This document shows, in pieces, positions 28,401 through 35,911 of a DNA stretch of 64,000 nt. The translations under genes and the position numbers were made by a program. Position 1 is the stretch's first letter; the number at the start of each line of letters is the position of its first letter. Origin of the DNA: Cryomorpha sp963741985 (GTDB lineage: Bacteria; Bacteroidota; Bacteroidia; Flavobacteriales_D; Cryomorphaceae); the NCBI GenBank assembly GCA_963741985.1, contig CAVUKD010000004.1, positions 310,001 through 374,000 of the forward strand, given 5' to 3'. Under the pieces are notes generated by a model. The model was not told the origin of the DNA. It saw only the letters and a program-made list of their open reading frames with translations, and searched no databases.

Positions 28401-28581
28401 AAGCGATGTCGTGACTATACATTTTCATCTCCCGACGATCAAATCTTACTCGATTTTTAAAAAGGTCAATCAGAAAATTCTGATTTTTTTCTGAAAATCC
28501 CTTTATATGCGTGCTTTGAGGATTAAAAGTGGGAACTTTAGGTCGAGCATTTTTTTTTCCCTCCATTGTTGCCGTTTCCAT
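25423..28581 (-). CDS. FAD-binding and Fe-S oxidoreductase (GlcD/GlpC-type fusion) with Met-rich tail
   Basis: 1052 residues. Residues about 65-490 are an FAD-binding PCMH-type domain and a D-lactate/glycolate dehydrogenase-like C-terminal domain (PTSYPSSTVGGWFAQAGAGI binds FAD). Two CxxCxxCxxxC ferredoxin motifs follow: C537/C540/C543/C547 and C588/C591/C594/C598. Two CCG cysteine-rich domains follow (C674, C707-C708, C744, C747; C804, C840-C841, C877, C880), as in GlpC and heterodisulfide reductase HdrD. The last 102 residues hold 22 methionines in proline-rich patterns (MLMPRMLPSMLPKVM). It lies 131 bases downstream of the hydrogenase maturation protease gene in the same direction, suggesting joint expression. 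Substrate is likely a 2-hydroxy acid or a protein/quinone partner; neither is shown. Confidence 0.85.
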   Translation of the reverse strand: METATMEGKKNARPKVPTFNPQSTHIKGFSEKNQNFLIDLFKNRVRFDRREMKMYSHDIASIPSLVNPLVGNTIPRAVVQPLSESEIVKLVKWASKENVHITPRAKSTSGYGGVIPVKRDLVLDFHRFRKIIYVDKEHHLATVQPGIVWEKLDRELHKKGLRVNSYPTSYPSSTVGGWFAQAGAGIGSYSAGWFRDCVTKVRMVLANGNIKELEGDDLDLAYGAEGITGLITEITVKVLDDEKMKVTSIGCDNAKVLHQIVQSIDQKNLPLWNMMLINPTMAELKNIAPELEHDGKAVEENVLLPGKFMVTLTYGEKEHAVIKEAVNELVQNPGVEILSQKIADREWEHRFRFMVVKRLGPSLVPAEVVVPLENLSPFLEEVDKKIYQPIVEEGIVIKKGRDGKPEVVILGFIPSDERKLKYNFVFGLVLSIIKIAKKHGGRSYATGMYFTNNAKEILGEGPYKRMLRFKQETDPNDILNPGKVLKGGMLGTLMSVASVFEPMIRPIGNRMHTDIGERTIPNNKGVPEDVAWYAYACSQCGYCVDTCDQFYGRGWESQSPRGKWYWLRQYLEGKEKWDQEVVDTFLVCTTCELCNVRCSEALPIEPSWMKLRGKMIQDDKQMTFPPFYMMSESLNNNGNIWAGYKKNRDEWFPETLKEKHGPGHTSENVYFAGCTASYIESDIGKASVELLDKVGVDFTYLGNEEECCGTPMLVAGKWDQFGEILKHNYREVKKAGGNTVITSCPACDMMWRKVYPEWAKKLNLDWDIQVKHYSEIASEKIKTGSFTFPDNNNAPQTVTWHDSCHIGRASHVYEQPRNLIKAIPGVTLVDLEHNREEAHCCGSVLTLLKDPAVAADIGEIKLKEAKATGATKLLALCPCCEFQFRVTAEKKGIEDLEIVDLAHFAMEAFGVTYEDPNPEVLKQWATFEAMIELMTPKGFAEIMKSMWPELIDAMPMGMGKMMRAMGKVPGALTFMKPMFPMLMPRMLPSMLPKVMDTMLQRISERVPMPDYMAEQMPVMMPKIMGNLLPHMVKDVVPLVTDPMISYLQGARN

Positions 28582-28712
28582 AATTTAGTTTTTTTTGTTA
28601 CTCATTTGAACTTTCTATATTGATGAGAGCTCCTTTGAACAGTGCGTAGTGGAAACTAGCTTTTATTTCAAAAATGCTTATCTTTTCCTTACTTCACTTT
28701 GATCTTGATATT

Positions 28713-29210
28713 TCATATTTTACACTTCAATATTTTTTCTTGATTTACAGTAATTTGTCTCAGTACATTTCTTACCAATACCTCAACTTCCGGCAATGAT
28801 TTTTCAATTTTCTCCGTGAGATCGATACTTATCTGATCCAGACTTTCAATGGTAATTGTAATGAGGTGGATTATAGGAAGTTTACCTGAAAAAGAGGCCG
28901 CATCAATCAGATCTTTTAACCCAATATCATGGGCAGACAGCATAATGGGAAAATCGCTGGAATAACGCGGGCGTTTCAGCGCTATGGTTCCTGCAGGGCT
29001 TCCATCCATCGTGGCGTCAATCATTATCACGTCAGCGTAATCCTCCAAATATGACAGCAAATGAAATCCACCCGTACCGCCATCTAATAGATCCACATGA
29101 TCCGGCATTTCTGATTTTTCGAGTCTTTTTACAGCGTGCACCCCCACACCTTCGTCGCCCATCAGCACATTGCCAATACCCATAATCAATATGCGGTCGC
29201 TTACATTCAT
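28713..29210 (-). CDS. hyaD: [NiFe]-hydrogenase maturation endopeptidase
   Basis: 165 residues of the HyaD/HybD/HupD family. The protease clips the C-terminal peptide of the large subunit once nickel is inserted. The family glutamate and aspartate that bind Ni are in IGNVLMGDEGVGVHAV and DGGTGGFHLL, and the third ligand, histidine, in SAHDIGL. The start overlaps the stop of the cytochrome b gene by ATGA, a sign of translational coupling. Its substrate here should be the 15-residue tail after H557 of the large subunit. Confidence 0.92.
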   Translation of the reverse strand: MNVSDRILIMGIGNVLMGDEGVGVHAVKRLEKSEMPDHVDLLDGGTGGFHLLSYLEDYADVIMIDATMDGSPAGTIALKRPRYSSDFPIMLSAHDIGLKDLIDAASFSGKLPIIHLITITIESLDQISIDLTEKIEKSLPEVEVLVRNVLRQITVNQEKILKCKI

Positions 29211-29929
29211 TTCTTGTAGTCTGTATATTCGTGTTTGTCAATTACTTCTTTCTCAATAAACTTCCAGCCACCGGTCATAGAAGACAACTCTCCCCTACCT
29301 TCGACATAATCGTGGTAGAGAACCAGATAGACATGAATTATTGCGAAAATGATAAATAGCCACATAAAAATATGATGCCAGTTGCGCACCGCCGCATCAC
29401 TGCCAAGTAAAGGAACAATCCAGGCAAAACTCTTTGCAATCAGCGAATCACTCATCTGAGCATACAATGCAAAGCCGGTTCCGATCTCCAGGATGTAAAT
29501 AACAAAGAGCATCAAGTAAGAAAACCCTGCAAGGGCATTGTGCCCGATTGAGATCAGGGGCTTTAGATCTGTAAACAATACATCATGTTTGATGACTTTC
29601 CATAGTTCTTTCCAAGCTCTCTTACTAAATGGAAAAAAATTGTCCCAAGTCTCAAATCTATTGCCTGCAAATAAGAGATAAATCCGAAAGATGAAACCGA
29701 AAAAGAACACATATGCCGCTGTGAAATGGATAAACCGAACTGTACCAAACCAATAATTTGCATAAGCCTCTGTCGAAACTAAAAATGCAGGCGGATGTGA
29801 TATTATAAGGCCTGTAGCGGCAAGGGTGAGTATTGCCAGCACATTCAGCCAGTGAATTACGCGTACAGGAATGCCATACACGTATACCCTTCGCATATCG
29901 CTGGGATCTATATGTTTTGCTGAATCCAT
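29207..29929 (-). CDS. hyaC: Ni/Fe-hydrogenase b-type cytochrome subunit
   Basis: 240 residues with four main transmembrane helices (VLAILTLAATGLIISHPPAF; FIHFTAAYVFFFGFIFRIYLLF; ALAGFSYLMLFVIYILEIGTGF; WHHIFMWLFIIFAIIHVYLVL). Histidines in IHWLN, RFIHFTA and HHIFMW and IIHVYLVLYHD are the expected haem b ligands. It anchors the hydrogenase to the membrane and passes electrons from the small subunit to the quinone pool. It lies 11 bases after the large-subunit gene and overlaps the protease gene, so it is part of one operon. Confidence 0.93.
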   Translation of the reverse strand: MDSAKHIDPSDMRRVYVYGIPVRVIHWLNVLAILTLAATGLIISHPPAFLVSTEAYANYWFGTVRFIHFTAAYVFFFGFIFRIYLLFAGNRFETWDNFFPFSKRAWKELWKVIKHDVLFTDLKPLISIGHNALAGFSYLMLFVIYILEIGTGFALYAQMSDSLIAKSFAWIVPLLGSDAAVRNWHHIFMWLFIIFAIIHVYLVLYHDYVEGRGELSSMTGGWKFIEKEVIDKHEYTDYKK

Positions 29930-29940
29930 AATCGTATAAT

Positions 29941-31659
29941 TTAGAATGTTTCAACTTTATGAACATAGGAACCTTTCTCATCATAAAGATGTACCGCACA
30001 TGCCATACAGGGATCAAAAGAATGCACTGTACGGAGAATTTCCACAGGTTTTTCAGGATCCTGCACCGGAGTTCCAATCAAAGCAGATTCATAAGATGAC
30101 CGTTGCCCTGAAGGATCCCGCGGAGATGAATTCCACGTAGTGGGAACTACCAATTGATAATTCGCTACTTTTTTATCTTTGATAACGATCCAATGTCCCA
30201 GCGAACCTCGTGGTGCCTCTGTGTGTCCCGCGCCTTTTGCTTCTGCAGGCCATGTCTCGGGATCCCAAAACTCCATATTTGCCATGCGCAGATCTCCGTT
30301 CTTAACATTTTCCAGCAATTTATCATAGAACTCTAATGACCAGTCGGAGATGAGCTTTGTTTCCAATGCTCTGGCCGCTGTTCTTCCCAACGTAGAAAAC
30401 AATGCCGTAACAGGAACACCAAGTTTACTCAGCGAGCTATCAATAATATCTCTAAACTCCGTTTTGCCGGAAGCATATCCAACAAGCATTCTTGCCAAAG
30501 GCCCCACTTCCATGGCATGTCCATTCCAGCGCGGTGTTTTCACCCAGCTATATTTGCCCTCAACGTTTAGTTGTTCATATGGCGGTTCGGGGCCGGTATA
30601 ATTCATCTTTGTTTCTCCATTCCAAGGAAACCGTCCTTCTTCATCCCCACCTGAATATTCATACCATGAATGTTTCACATATTCTTTGATCTGGCCTTCG
30701 TTTTTGAGGTCAAGATCGATTACTTCATTCAGGTTTCGATTCATGATAATCCCTCTGGGAAATTTGAACGAATCCACATTTTTAAAGCCCATGGTAGGCA
30801 GATCGCCGTATACCATGTAGTTTGATAATCCTCCGCCAAGCGAAGCCCAATCGAAATAATAGGGTGCAATCGCCATCACATCGGGCAGGTATACCTGATC
30901 GATAAATTCCTTCGCACCTTTCAGCAAAGATCCCACATAGGCAAGGCGTTCAGCATTTATAGCATTCGCTTCTTCGGGGTTTATTGAACAAGCCATCCCT
31001 CCCACAAGGTAATTTGGGTGGGGGTTCTTACCGCCAAAAATTGCGTGAATCTTAACAATCTCTTTTTGCCATTCTAATGCTTCGAGATAATGAGCGACGG
31101 CAATCAAATTGACCTCTGCGGGCAGCTTATAAGCCGGATGTCCCCAGTAGCCGTTGGAAAATATGCCAAGCTGTCCACTTTGGACAAACTTTTTCAACCG
31201 GTTTTGCAGATCGCGGAAATACCCCGGTGAACTTTTGGGATAGTTGGATATGCTGCGTGCCACAGCCGAAGCCTGATTGGGATCGGCACCAATGGCACTT
31301 ACAATATCCACCCAATCCAACGCGTGAAGATGATAGAAATGGACCACGTGATCTTGCATATATTGCGTACATTCCATCAGGTTGCGCACTAGGTCGGCAT
31401 TTGGAGGAACTTCAATACCGAGAGCATCTTCTACGGATCGTACCGAAGCGAGCGCATGCACCGTGGTACACACTCCGCAAACTCTTTCCGTAAAGGCCCA
31501 CACATCGCGGGGATCGCGGCCTTTCACAATTTCTTCTAACAGCCTGACCATTGTGCCTGAGCTGTAGGCGTCGACAACTATCCCATCTTTAATCTCTGCT
31601 TCGATGCGCAGGTGCCCCTCAATGCGGGTAATAGGATCAATGACTATGCGCTTATTCAT
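29941..31659 (-). CDS. hyaB: Group 1 [NiFe]-hydrogenase large subunit
   Basis: 572 residues. Holds the Ni-Fe(CN)2CO active site. The N-terminal cysteine pair is C61/C64 in RVCGVCTTVHA and the C-terminal pair C551/C554 in DPCMACAVH, so all four Ni/Fe ligands are present. After H557 a 15-residue tail (LYDEKGSYVHKVETF) is the peptide removed during maturation. N-terminal VIDPITRIEGHLRIE is the classical L0 motif. No Tat signal, as it is exported by hitch-hiking with the small subunit. 27 bases separate it from the small-subunit gene. Full length for the membrane-bound uptake type. Confidence 0.96.
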   Translation of the reverse strand: MNKRIVIDPITRIEGHLRIEAEIKDGIVVDAYSSGTMVRLLEEIVKGRDPRDVWAFTERVCGVCTTVHALASVRSVEDALGIEVPPNADLVRNLMECTQYMQDHVVHFYHLHALDWVDIVSAIGADPNQASAVARSISNYPKSSPGYFRDLQNRLKKFVQSGQLGIFSNGYWGHPAYKLPAEVNLIAVAHYLEALEWQKEIVKIHAIFGGKNPHPNYLVGGMACSINPEEANAINAERLAYVGSLLKGAKEFIDQVYLPDVMAIAPYYFDWASLGGGLSNYMVYGDLPTMGFKNVDSFKFPRGIIMNRNLNEVIDLDLKNEGQIKEYVKHSWYEYSGGDEEGRFPWNGETKMNYTGPEPPYEQLNVEGKYSWVKTPRWNGHAMEVGPLARMLVGYASGKTEFRDIIDSSLSKLGVPVTALFSTLGRTAARALETKLISDWSLEFYDKLLENVKNGDLRMANMEFWDPETWPAEAKGAGHTEAPRGSLGHWIVIKDKKVANYQLVVPTTWNSSPRDPSGQRSSYESALIGTPVQDPEKPVEILRTVHSFDPCMACAVHLYDEKGSYVHKVETF

Positions 31660-31686
31660 TTTTCTGAATTTAAATTGGGTTACTAG

Positions 31687-32787
31687 TTAGAGGTCTTTTT
31701 CACCTTCCCGGATATGGTCTTTTATTGTTTTTCGTTTCCGGATATTGGTAGCAATAGCATGTCCGGCAATTCCGGCCACCGTGACCCCGGCAGCGATGGT
31801 ACCGATCTTATCTGCTGTGCCTTCGATCCCGAAACCCGGGAAAGCTCCCAAGTGCTGGTAAAATGGTCCGTTGTCCCAGAACCCTGCTTCTGAACAACCG
31901 ATGCAGCCATGACCGGACTGAATTGGGAAGCTTGTTCCATTATTCCACTTGGTAACCCCACACGCATTATACGTAACCGGTCCACGACAACCAACTTTAT
32001 ACAAGCAGTACCCTTTGCGGGCATTCGGGTCATCAAAGCTTTCTACAAACAATCCCGCGTCATAATTGGGCCTTCTGTAACACGTATCGTGAATTCTTCG
32101 AGAATAAAACGCCTTTGGTCGGCCAATACGGTCAAGTTCCGGGATACGGTCGAACGTAAGCAAATGTACAATCACACCGGCCATCACTTCGCCAATAGGC
32201 GGACAACCCGGAACTTTAATGATCGTTTTGTCTTTAATTATTTTGTGAATAGGTGTAGCAGAAGTTGGGTTGGGTTTGGCTGACTGCACACATCCATTTG
32301 AAGCACAACTTCCCCAAGCCACAATAGCCTTGGCGTCAGCAGCCACCTCTTGAACAATGTTTAACGCAGACTTGCCGCCAATACAACAATATACTCCATT
32401 ATTACCGGTCGGCACGGAGCCTTCAACGAGCATGAGGTATTTCCCTTTGTTGTTCTTTATGGTATCTTGAAGTGATTTTTCGGCCATATGACCGGATGCA
32501 GCCTGGAGGGTCTCCGAATAGTTCAACGAAATCTTATCAAGCAAGATATCCGCAATTATTGGGTGAGACGAACGCAGGAAAGACTCGCTACAACAGGTAC
32601 ATTCCTGAAAATGCATCCACACTACCGGTAAGCGTGATTTGGTTTCCAATGCATTTGCCACTGCGGCAGCACCGGAAGACTCGAGACCCAAATATGCAGC
32701 TATCATGGTGCAGAATGTTAGAAATTCCTTCCTTGAATATCCATGGCCCCGAATCTCTTCATATATGGTTTGATTTTTTGAATTCAT
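31687..32787 (-). CDS. hyaA: Group 1 [NiFe]-hydrogenase small subunit, O2-tolerant (six-Cys) type
   Basis: 366 residues. N-terminal Tat-type signal with SRKEFLTF, an RK in place of RR, cleaved near residue 47 (ALETK). The proximal cluster has six cysteines: C63, C65, C66, C161, C166, C195, with the same spacing as E. coli Hyd-1 C17/C19/C20/C115/C120/C149, i.e. the [4Fe-3S] cluster of O2-tolerant enzymes. Distal cluster: H233, C236, C261, C267; medial [3Fe-4S]: C276, C295, C298. A C-terminal helix (IGTIAAGVTVAGIAGHAIAT) anchors it in the membrane. First gene of the leftward operon. Closest in pattern to group 1d; a phylogeny would decide. Confidence 0.96.
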   Translation of the reverse strand: MNSKNQTIYEEIRGHGYSRKEFLTFCTMIAAYLGLESSGAAAVANALETKSRLPVVWMHFQECTCCSESFLRSSHPIIADILLDKISLNYSETLQAASGHMAEKSLQDTIKNNKGKYLMLVEGSVPTGNNGVYCCIGGKSALNIVQEVAADAKAIVAWGSCASNGCVQSAKPNPTSATPIHKIIKDKTIIKVPGCPPIGEVMAGVIVHLLTFDRIPELDRIGRPKAFYSRRIHDTCYRRPNYDAGLFVESFDDPNARKGYCLYKVGCRGPVTYNACGVTKWNNGTSFPIQSGHGCIGCSEAGFWDNGPFYQHLGAFPGFGIEGTADKIGTIAAGVTVAGIAGHAIATNIRKRKTIKDHIREGEKDL

Positions 32788-32846
32788 AATAATAGAATTA
32801 AGTCGGTTGTTTTTAATTTTATGTGCTAATTGAAGCGCCTAAATTT

Positions 32847-32905
32847 TTGACTTTTATTCCTGAAAAACAATGACTTTTGTCATATTGTTAAATGATTTTT
32901 GTCAT
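32847..32905. promoter_or_regulatory. Repeated TGAC-N4-GTCA palindromes between hydrogenase and hyp operons
   Basis: ATGACTTTTGTCAT at 32870-32883 has perfect 5-bp arms around TTTT. ATGATTTTTGTCAT at 32892-32905 has one mismatch, and TTGACTTTTATTCC at 32847-32860 keeps only the left arm and the spacer. Centre-to-centre spacings of 23 and 22 bp put them on one helix face. Geometry (5-4-5) is like that of CRP/FNR-family sites. The position in the only divergent gap of the island suggests control of both operons. Confidence 0.55.
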
Positions 32906-32964
32906 GTTTTATTTGAAAATGAATCTCTTACTTTGGTTTATTCTAACTCTAAACCAAATTAGTC

Positions 32965-33192
32965 ATGAATTTAAAAGACGTGATTTTGCTGCTCGCTCTA
33001 TCTTCACCTGCAGCATTGCTTGCTCACACTGGGCACGGGCATTTTGAAAATGATGATTTTTTACATTATCTCACTTCTCAAGAGCATATTATTCCGGCAC
33101 TAACCTCCGGGGTACTTCTACTGGGGCTGATTTTCTTTTTAAAAAGCAGAAAAGGGGAAAATATAAAAGCGAAAAAAAAGAACAATGCATGA
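32965..33192 (+). CDS. Small His-rich membrane protein at the head of the hyp operon
   Basis: 75 residues: a signal peptide (about 1-20, cleavage near LLAHT), a short periplasmic segment HTGHGHFENDDFLHY with five histidines, one transmembrane helix (IIPALTSGVLLLGLIFFL) and a basic tail. Its last 8 bases overlap the start of hypA, so it is co-translated with the accessory genes. HTGHGH followed by an acidic stretch and a helix resembles the N-terminal part of HupE-type nickel permeases, but only one helix is present. A periplasmic metal-binding role is a guess supported by the histidines and the context. Confidence 0.7.
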   Translation: MNLKDVILLLALSSPAALLAHTGHGHFENDDFLHYLTSQEHIIPALTSGVLLLGLIFFLKSRKGENIKAKKKNNA

Positions 33193-33553
33193 ACTGTCCT
33201 TAGCCATGAGCATTGTGGATACAGCTACCTCGGAGGTGCGAAGGCACAGCGGTAAGGAAGTGGAATCCATCGTACTGGAGATTGGTGTATTGGCTGGAGT
33301 GGAAATGGATAGTTTTAATTTTGCCTGGCCGATGGCGGTAAAAGATTCTGTCCTCAAAAACGCAGAGCTAACCGTACACCGAATACCCGGAAAGGCTGTT
33401 TGTCAGGATTGTGGCTGTGCCTTCGAGAAAAAACAACTGTTCGATGCATGCCCGAAGTGTCAAAGCTATTTTACGAGCATAACGCAAGGAAAAGAACTGA
33501 AAATTAAATCATTAACAATTATAGAAAATAAAAATCGAGCTTCTTTTCAGTGA
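33185..33553 (+). CDS. hypA: Hydrogenase nickel-insertion protein HypA
   Basis: 122 residues. MHELS at the N-terminus gives the nickel ligand H2, and the zinc knuckle is C73-x2-C76 with C89-x2-C92. HypA delivers nickel together with HypB to the large-subunit precursor. The ATG overlaps the stop of the small upstream gene by 8 bases. C78 is an extra cysteine next to the zinc site. Confidence 0.94.
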   Translation: MHELSLAMSIVDTATSEVRRHSGKEVESIVLEIGVLAGVEMDSFNFAWPMAVKDSVLKNAELTVHRIPGKAVCQDCGCAFEKKQLFDACPKCQSYFTSITQGKELKIKSLTIIENKNRASFQ

Positions 33554-33627
33554 TTGTCAAATACAGACATAAGAGCGAGAAAGAACCTAAGATTTTGAAT
33601 TTCTTCTGATCATTAAAAAATACGACA

Positions 33628-34482
33628 ATGTGTGCTACTTGTGGATGTAATCAACCCGATGAACCTTACAAAGTGATGATACCCGGGGAAGATGAAATAG
33701 AAACCCTATCCGTGAAAGATCACGAACATGCTCACGATCATGGGCATGAACATACGCACGATCACGGTCACCACCATGACCATGTCCATGATCACCACCA
33801 CGACCATGGCTCCCATGACAATCATCGGAAGGTGATAGATATAGAAGCAGATGTACTCCAACAAAATAACCTTTTGGCGCAACGCAATCGCGGCTATTTC
33901 GAAGCAAAGAATATCACCGCCATCAACCTGGTGAGCTCGCCCGGCTCAGGGAAAACCACACTGCTTGAGCGCACTATCAGGGATCTCAAAGACGAAATTC
34001 CGATTTATGTGATCGAAGGTGACCAGCAAACGTTCAATGATGCCAACCGCATCAAGGAATCGGGGGCGCCTGTTGTTCAGGTGAATACCGGTACGGGCTG
34101 CCACCTCGATTCGGAGATGGTCAACAAAGCCTCCAAAAAGCTGAATATGCCGGATAATGCCTTATTGATGATCGAAAATGTCGGGAATCTGGTTTGTCCC
34201 TCACTTTTTGATTTGGGTGAAAGTTCGCGCGTAGTCATCATCAGTGTTACCGAAGGGGATGATAAACCTTTGAAGTACCCCAATATGTTTGCCTCTTCTG
34301 ACATCTGCATAATCAATAAAACTGATCTGCTACCTTACGTAGATTTCGATATGGAGAAAACGAAGGAATATGCCCTGCGCGTCAATCCCGCATTGAAATT
34401 TTTCGAGATTTCGGCCACTAAAGGCGAAGGGTTGGACAAATGGTATGGCTGGTTAAAAAGTCAAAAAGGAATCACTCATTAA
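33628..34482 (+). CDS. hypB: Hydrogenase nickel-incorporation GTPase HypB
   Basis: 284 residues. Starts with the CxxCGC motif (MCATCGCN) that binds nickel tightly in E. coli HypB. Residues 32-66 hold 19 histidines in H-x-H and HHH patterns, a nickel-storage region as in rhizobial HypB. The P-loop is SPGSGKTT (104-111), and NKTDLLPYVDF gives base recognition. It follows hypA after 74 bases and precedes hypC by 10. The histidine tract suggests nickel storage for a demanding enzyme in a nickel-poor setting. Confidence 0.95.
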   Translation: MCATCGCNQPDEPYKVMIPGEDEIETLSVKDHEHAHDHGHEHTHDHGHHHDHVHDHHHDHGSHDNHRKVIDIEADVLQQNNLLAQRNRGYFEAKNITAINLVSSPGSGKTTLLERTIRDLKDEIPIYVIEGDQQTFNDANRIKESGAPVVQVNTGTGCHLDSEMVNKASKKLNMPDNALLMIENVGNLVCPSLFDLGESSRVVIISVTEGDDKPLKYPNMFASSDICIINKTDLLPYVDFDMEKTKEYALRVNPALKFFEISATKGEGLDKWYGWLKSQKGITH

Positions 34483-34492
34483 AACTGAAATT

Positions 34493-34765
34493 ATGTGTTT
34501 AGCTATCCCAGGAAAATTGATTGAAGTAGATACCAGTATGGATCCTGCTTTTCGCACAGGGATGGTTTCCTTCGAAGGAATCACCCGCAGGGTAAACCTT
34601 TCGATGGTGCCCGAGGCCGTCAAGAACGACTACGTGCTTGTACATGTAGGTGTTGCCCTAAGCGTAATAGATGAGGCCGAGGCAGGAAAAATCTTTGAAA
34701 ACCTGAAGAAGGCCGAAATTTTAGCTGAACTGAACCCGGATGAAGATAAGACCCTAAGTCGCTAA
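34493..34765 (+). CDS. hypC: HypC/HybG/HupF hydrogenase assembly chaperone
   Basis: 90 residues beginning MCLAIPGKLIEVD, whose C2 binds the Fe(CN)2CO unit with HypD and passes it to the large-subunit precursor. The C-terminal helix (DEAEAGKIFENLKKAEIL) is normal. 10 bases after hypB and 15 before hypD, clearly one transcript. Confidence 0.94.
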   Translation: MCLAIPGKLIEVDTSMDPAFRTGMVSFEGITRRVNLSMVPEAVKNDYVLVHVGVALSVIDEAEAGKIFENLKKAEILAELNPDEDKTLSR

Positions 34766-34780
34766 AACCATTTTTAAACA

Positions 34781-35884
34781 ATGAAATTTCTCACCGAATA
34801 TAGAGATGCTGAAACCTCCAAACGTTTACTCGAACGCATTCACAAGCGGGTGACTAAGCCCTGGATGATTATGGAGATTTGTGGAGGACAAACCCATAGT
34901 CTAGTTAAGAATGGCATCCTGGATCTGCTACCGAAAGAGGTGGTAATGGTGCATGGGCCCGGCTGTCCTGTTTGTGTTACACCCATCAGTTTGATTGACC
35001 AGGCGGTAGAATTGGCAGAAACTCCCGGTATTACGGTATGTTCATACGGCGATATGATCCGTGTGCCCGGTAGCAAAAAAAGTCTGATGGAAGCCAAGGC
35101 CGATGGTGCAAGCATACGGATTGTGTATTCCCCACTTGATGCCGTGCAGTTTGCCAAAAATCACCCGGAGCAGGAAGTGGTCTTCTTTGCCGTGGGTTTC
35201 GAAACTACAGCCCCGGCCAATGCACTGTCGCTCGTGCAGGCTCATAAATCCGGTATTTCCAACTTTTCACTTTTGGTTTCACACGTGCTCGTCCCCCCGG
35301 CCATGGAAGCTATACTGGACGATCCCTTCAACAATATTCAGGGATTCCTTGCGGCAGGTCATGTCTGCACTGTAATGGGCTTTGAGGAATATTTTCCAAT
35401 AGCTGACCGCTTTAAAATTCCCATTGTAGTAACAGGTTTTGAACCGGTGGATTTGCTGCAAGGCATCGCGATAGTGATCGATCAGTTGGAAGACGGCCGC
35501 TACGAGGTAGATAACCAATATGGGCGTGTAGTATCTCAGCAGGGAAATAAGCTGGCCAAGCAGACCATCTTTGACGTATTTGAGATTGGCAACCGCGAAT
35601 GGCGGGGCATCGGAGAAATTCCCAACAGCGGTTATGTGATTCGTGAGAAATATGCTCCGTATGATGCCACCCGGAAGTTCTCATTGAAGCAAAGTGCACG
35701 CAGTCCCGAAAACGGTTGCATTGCCGGCAGCATCATGAAAGGACAAAAGAAACCCTTTGACTGCCCCCATTTCGCTAAGGAATGTAACCCGCTGAATCCG
35801 TTGGGAGCCCCCATGGTATCTACGGAGGGTGCTTGTGCGGCATATTACCATTATGCCCGCCACGAAATGACTGCAAATACTTAA
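34781..35884 (+). CDS. hypD: Hydrogenase Fe-cofactor assembly protein HypD
   Basis: 367 residues. Scaffold with a [4Fe-4S] cluster for making the Fe(CN)2CO unit. ICGGQTH near residue 33, GPGCPVCVTP near 66-75, and the C-terminal CPHFAKEC ... STEGACAAYYHY carry the conserved cysteines. VGFETTAPA is the conserved central motif. Ordinary length. The neighbours hypC and hypE complete the cyanide and CO assembly set. Confidence 0.95.
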   Translation: MKFLTEYRDAETSKRLLERIHKRVTKPWMIMEICGGQTHSLVKNGILDLLPKEVVMVHGPGCPVCVTPISLIDQAVELAETPGITVCSYGDMIRVPGSKKSLMEAKADGASIRIVYSPLDAVQFAKNHPEQEVVFFAVGFETTAPANALSLVQAHKSGISNFSLLVSHVLVPPAMEAILDDPFNNIQGFLAAGHVCTVMGFEEYFPIADRFKIPIVVTGFEPVDLLQGIAIVIDQLEDGRYEVDNQYGRVVSQQGNKLAKQTIFDVFEIGNREWRGIGEIPNSGYVIREKYAPYDATRKFSLKQSARSPENGCIAGSIMKGQKKPFDCPHFAKECNPLNPLGAPMVSTEGACAAYYHYARHEMTANT

Positions 35885-35911
35885 GTTAAGAACTTGGAAT
35901 CAAACCAAACT

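Noticed and set aside
32788..32964. Sigma-54 promoter for the hydrogenase genes
   Set aside because: No TGGCAC-N5-TTGC element on either strand.
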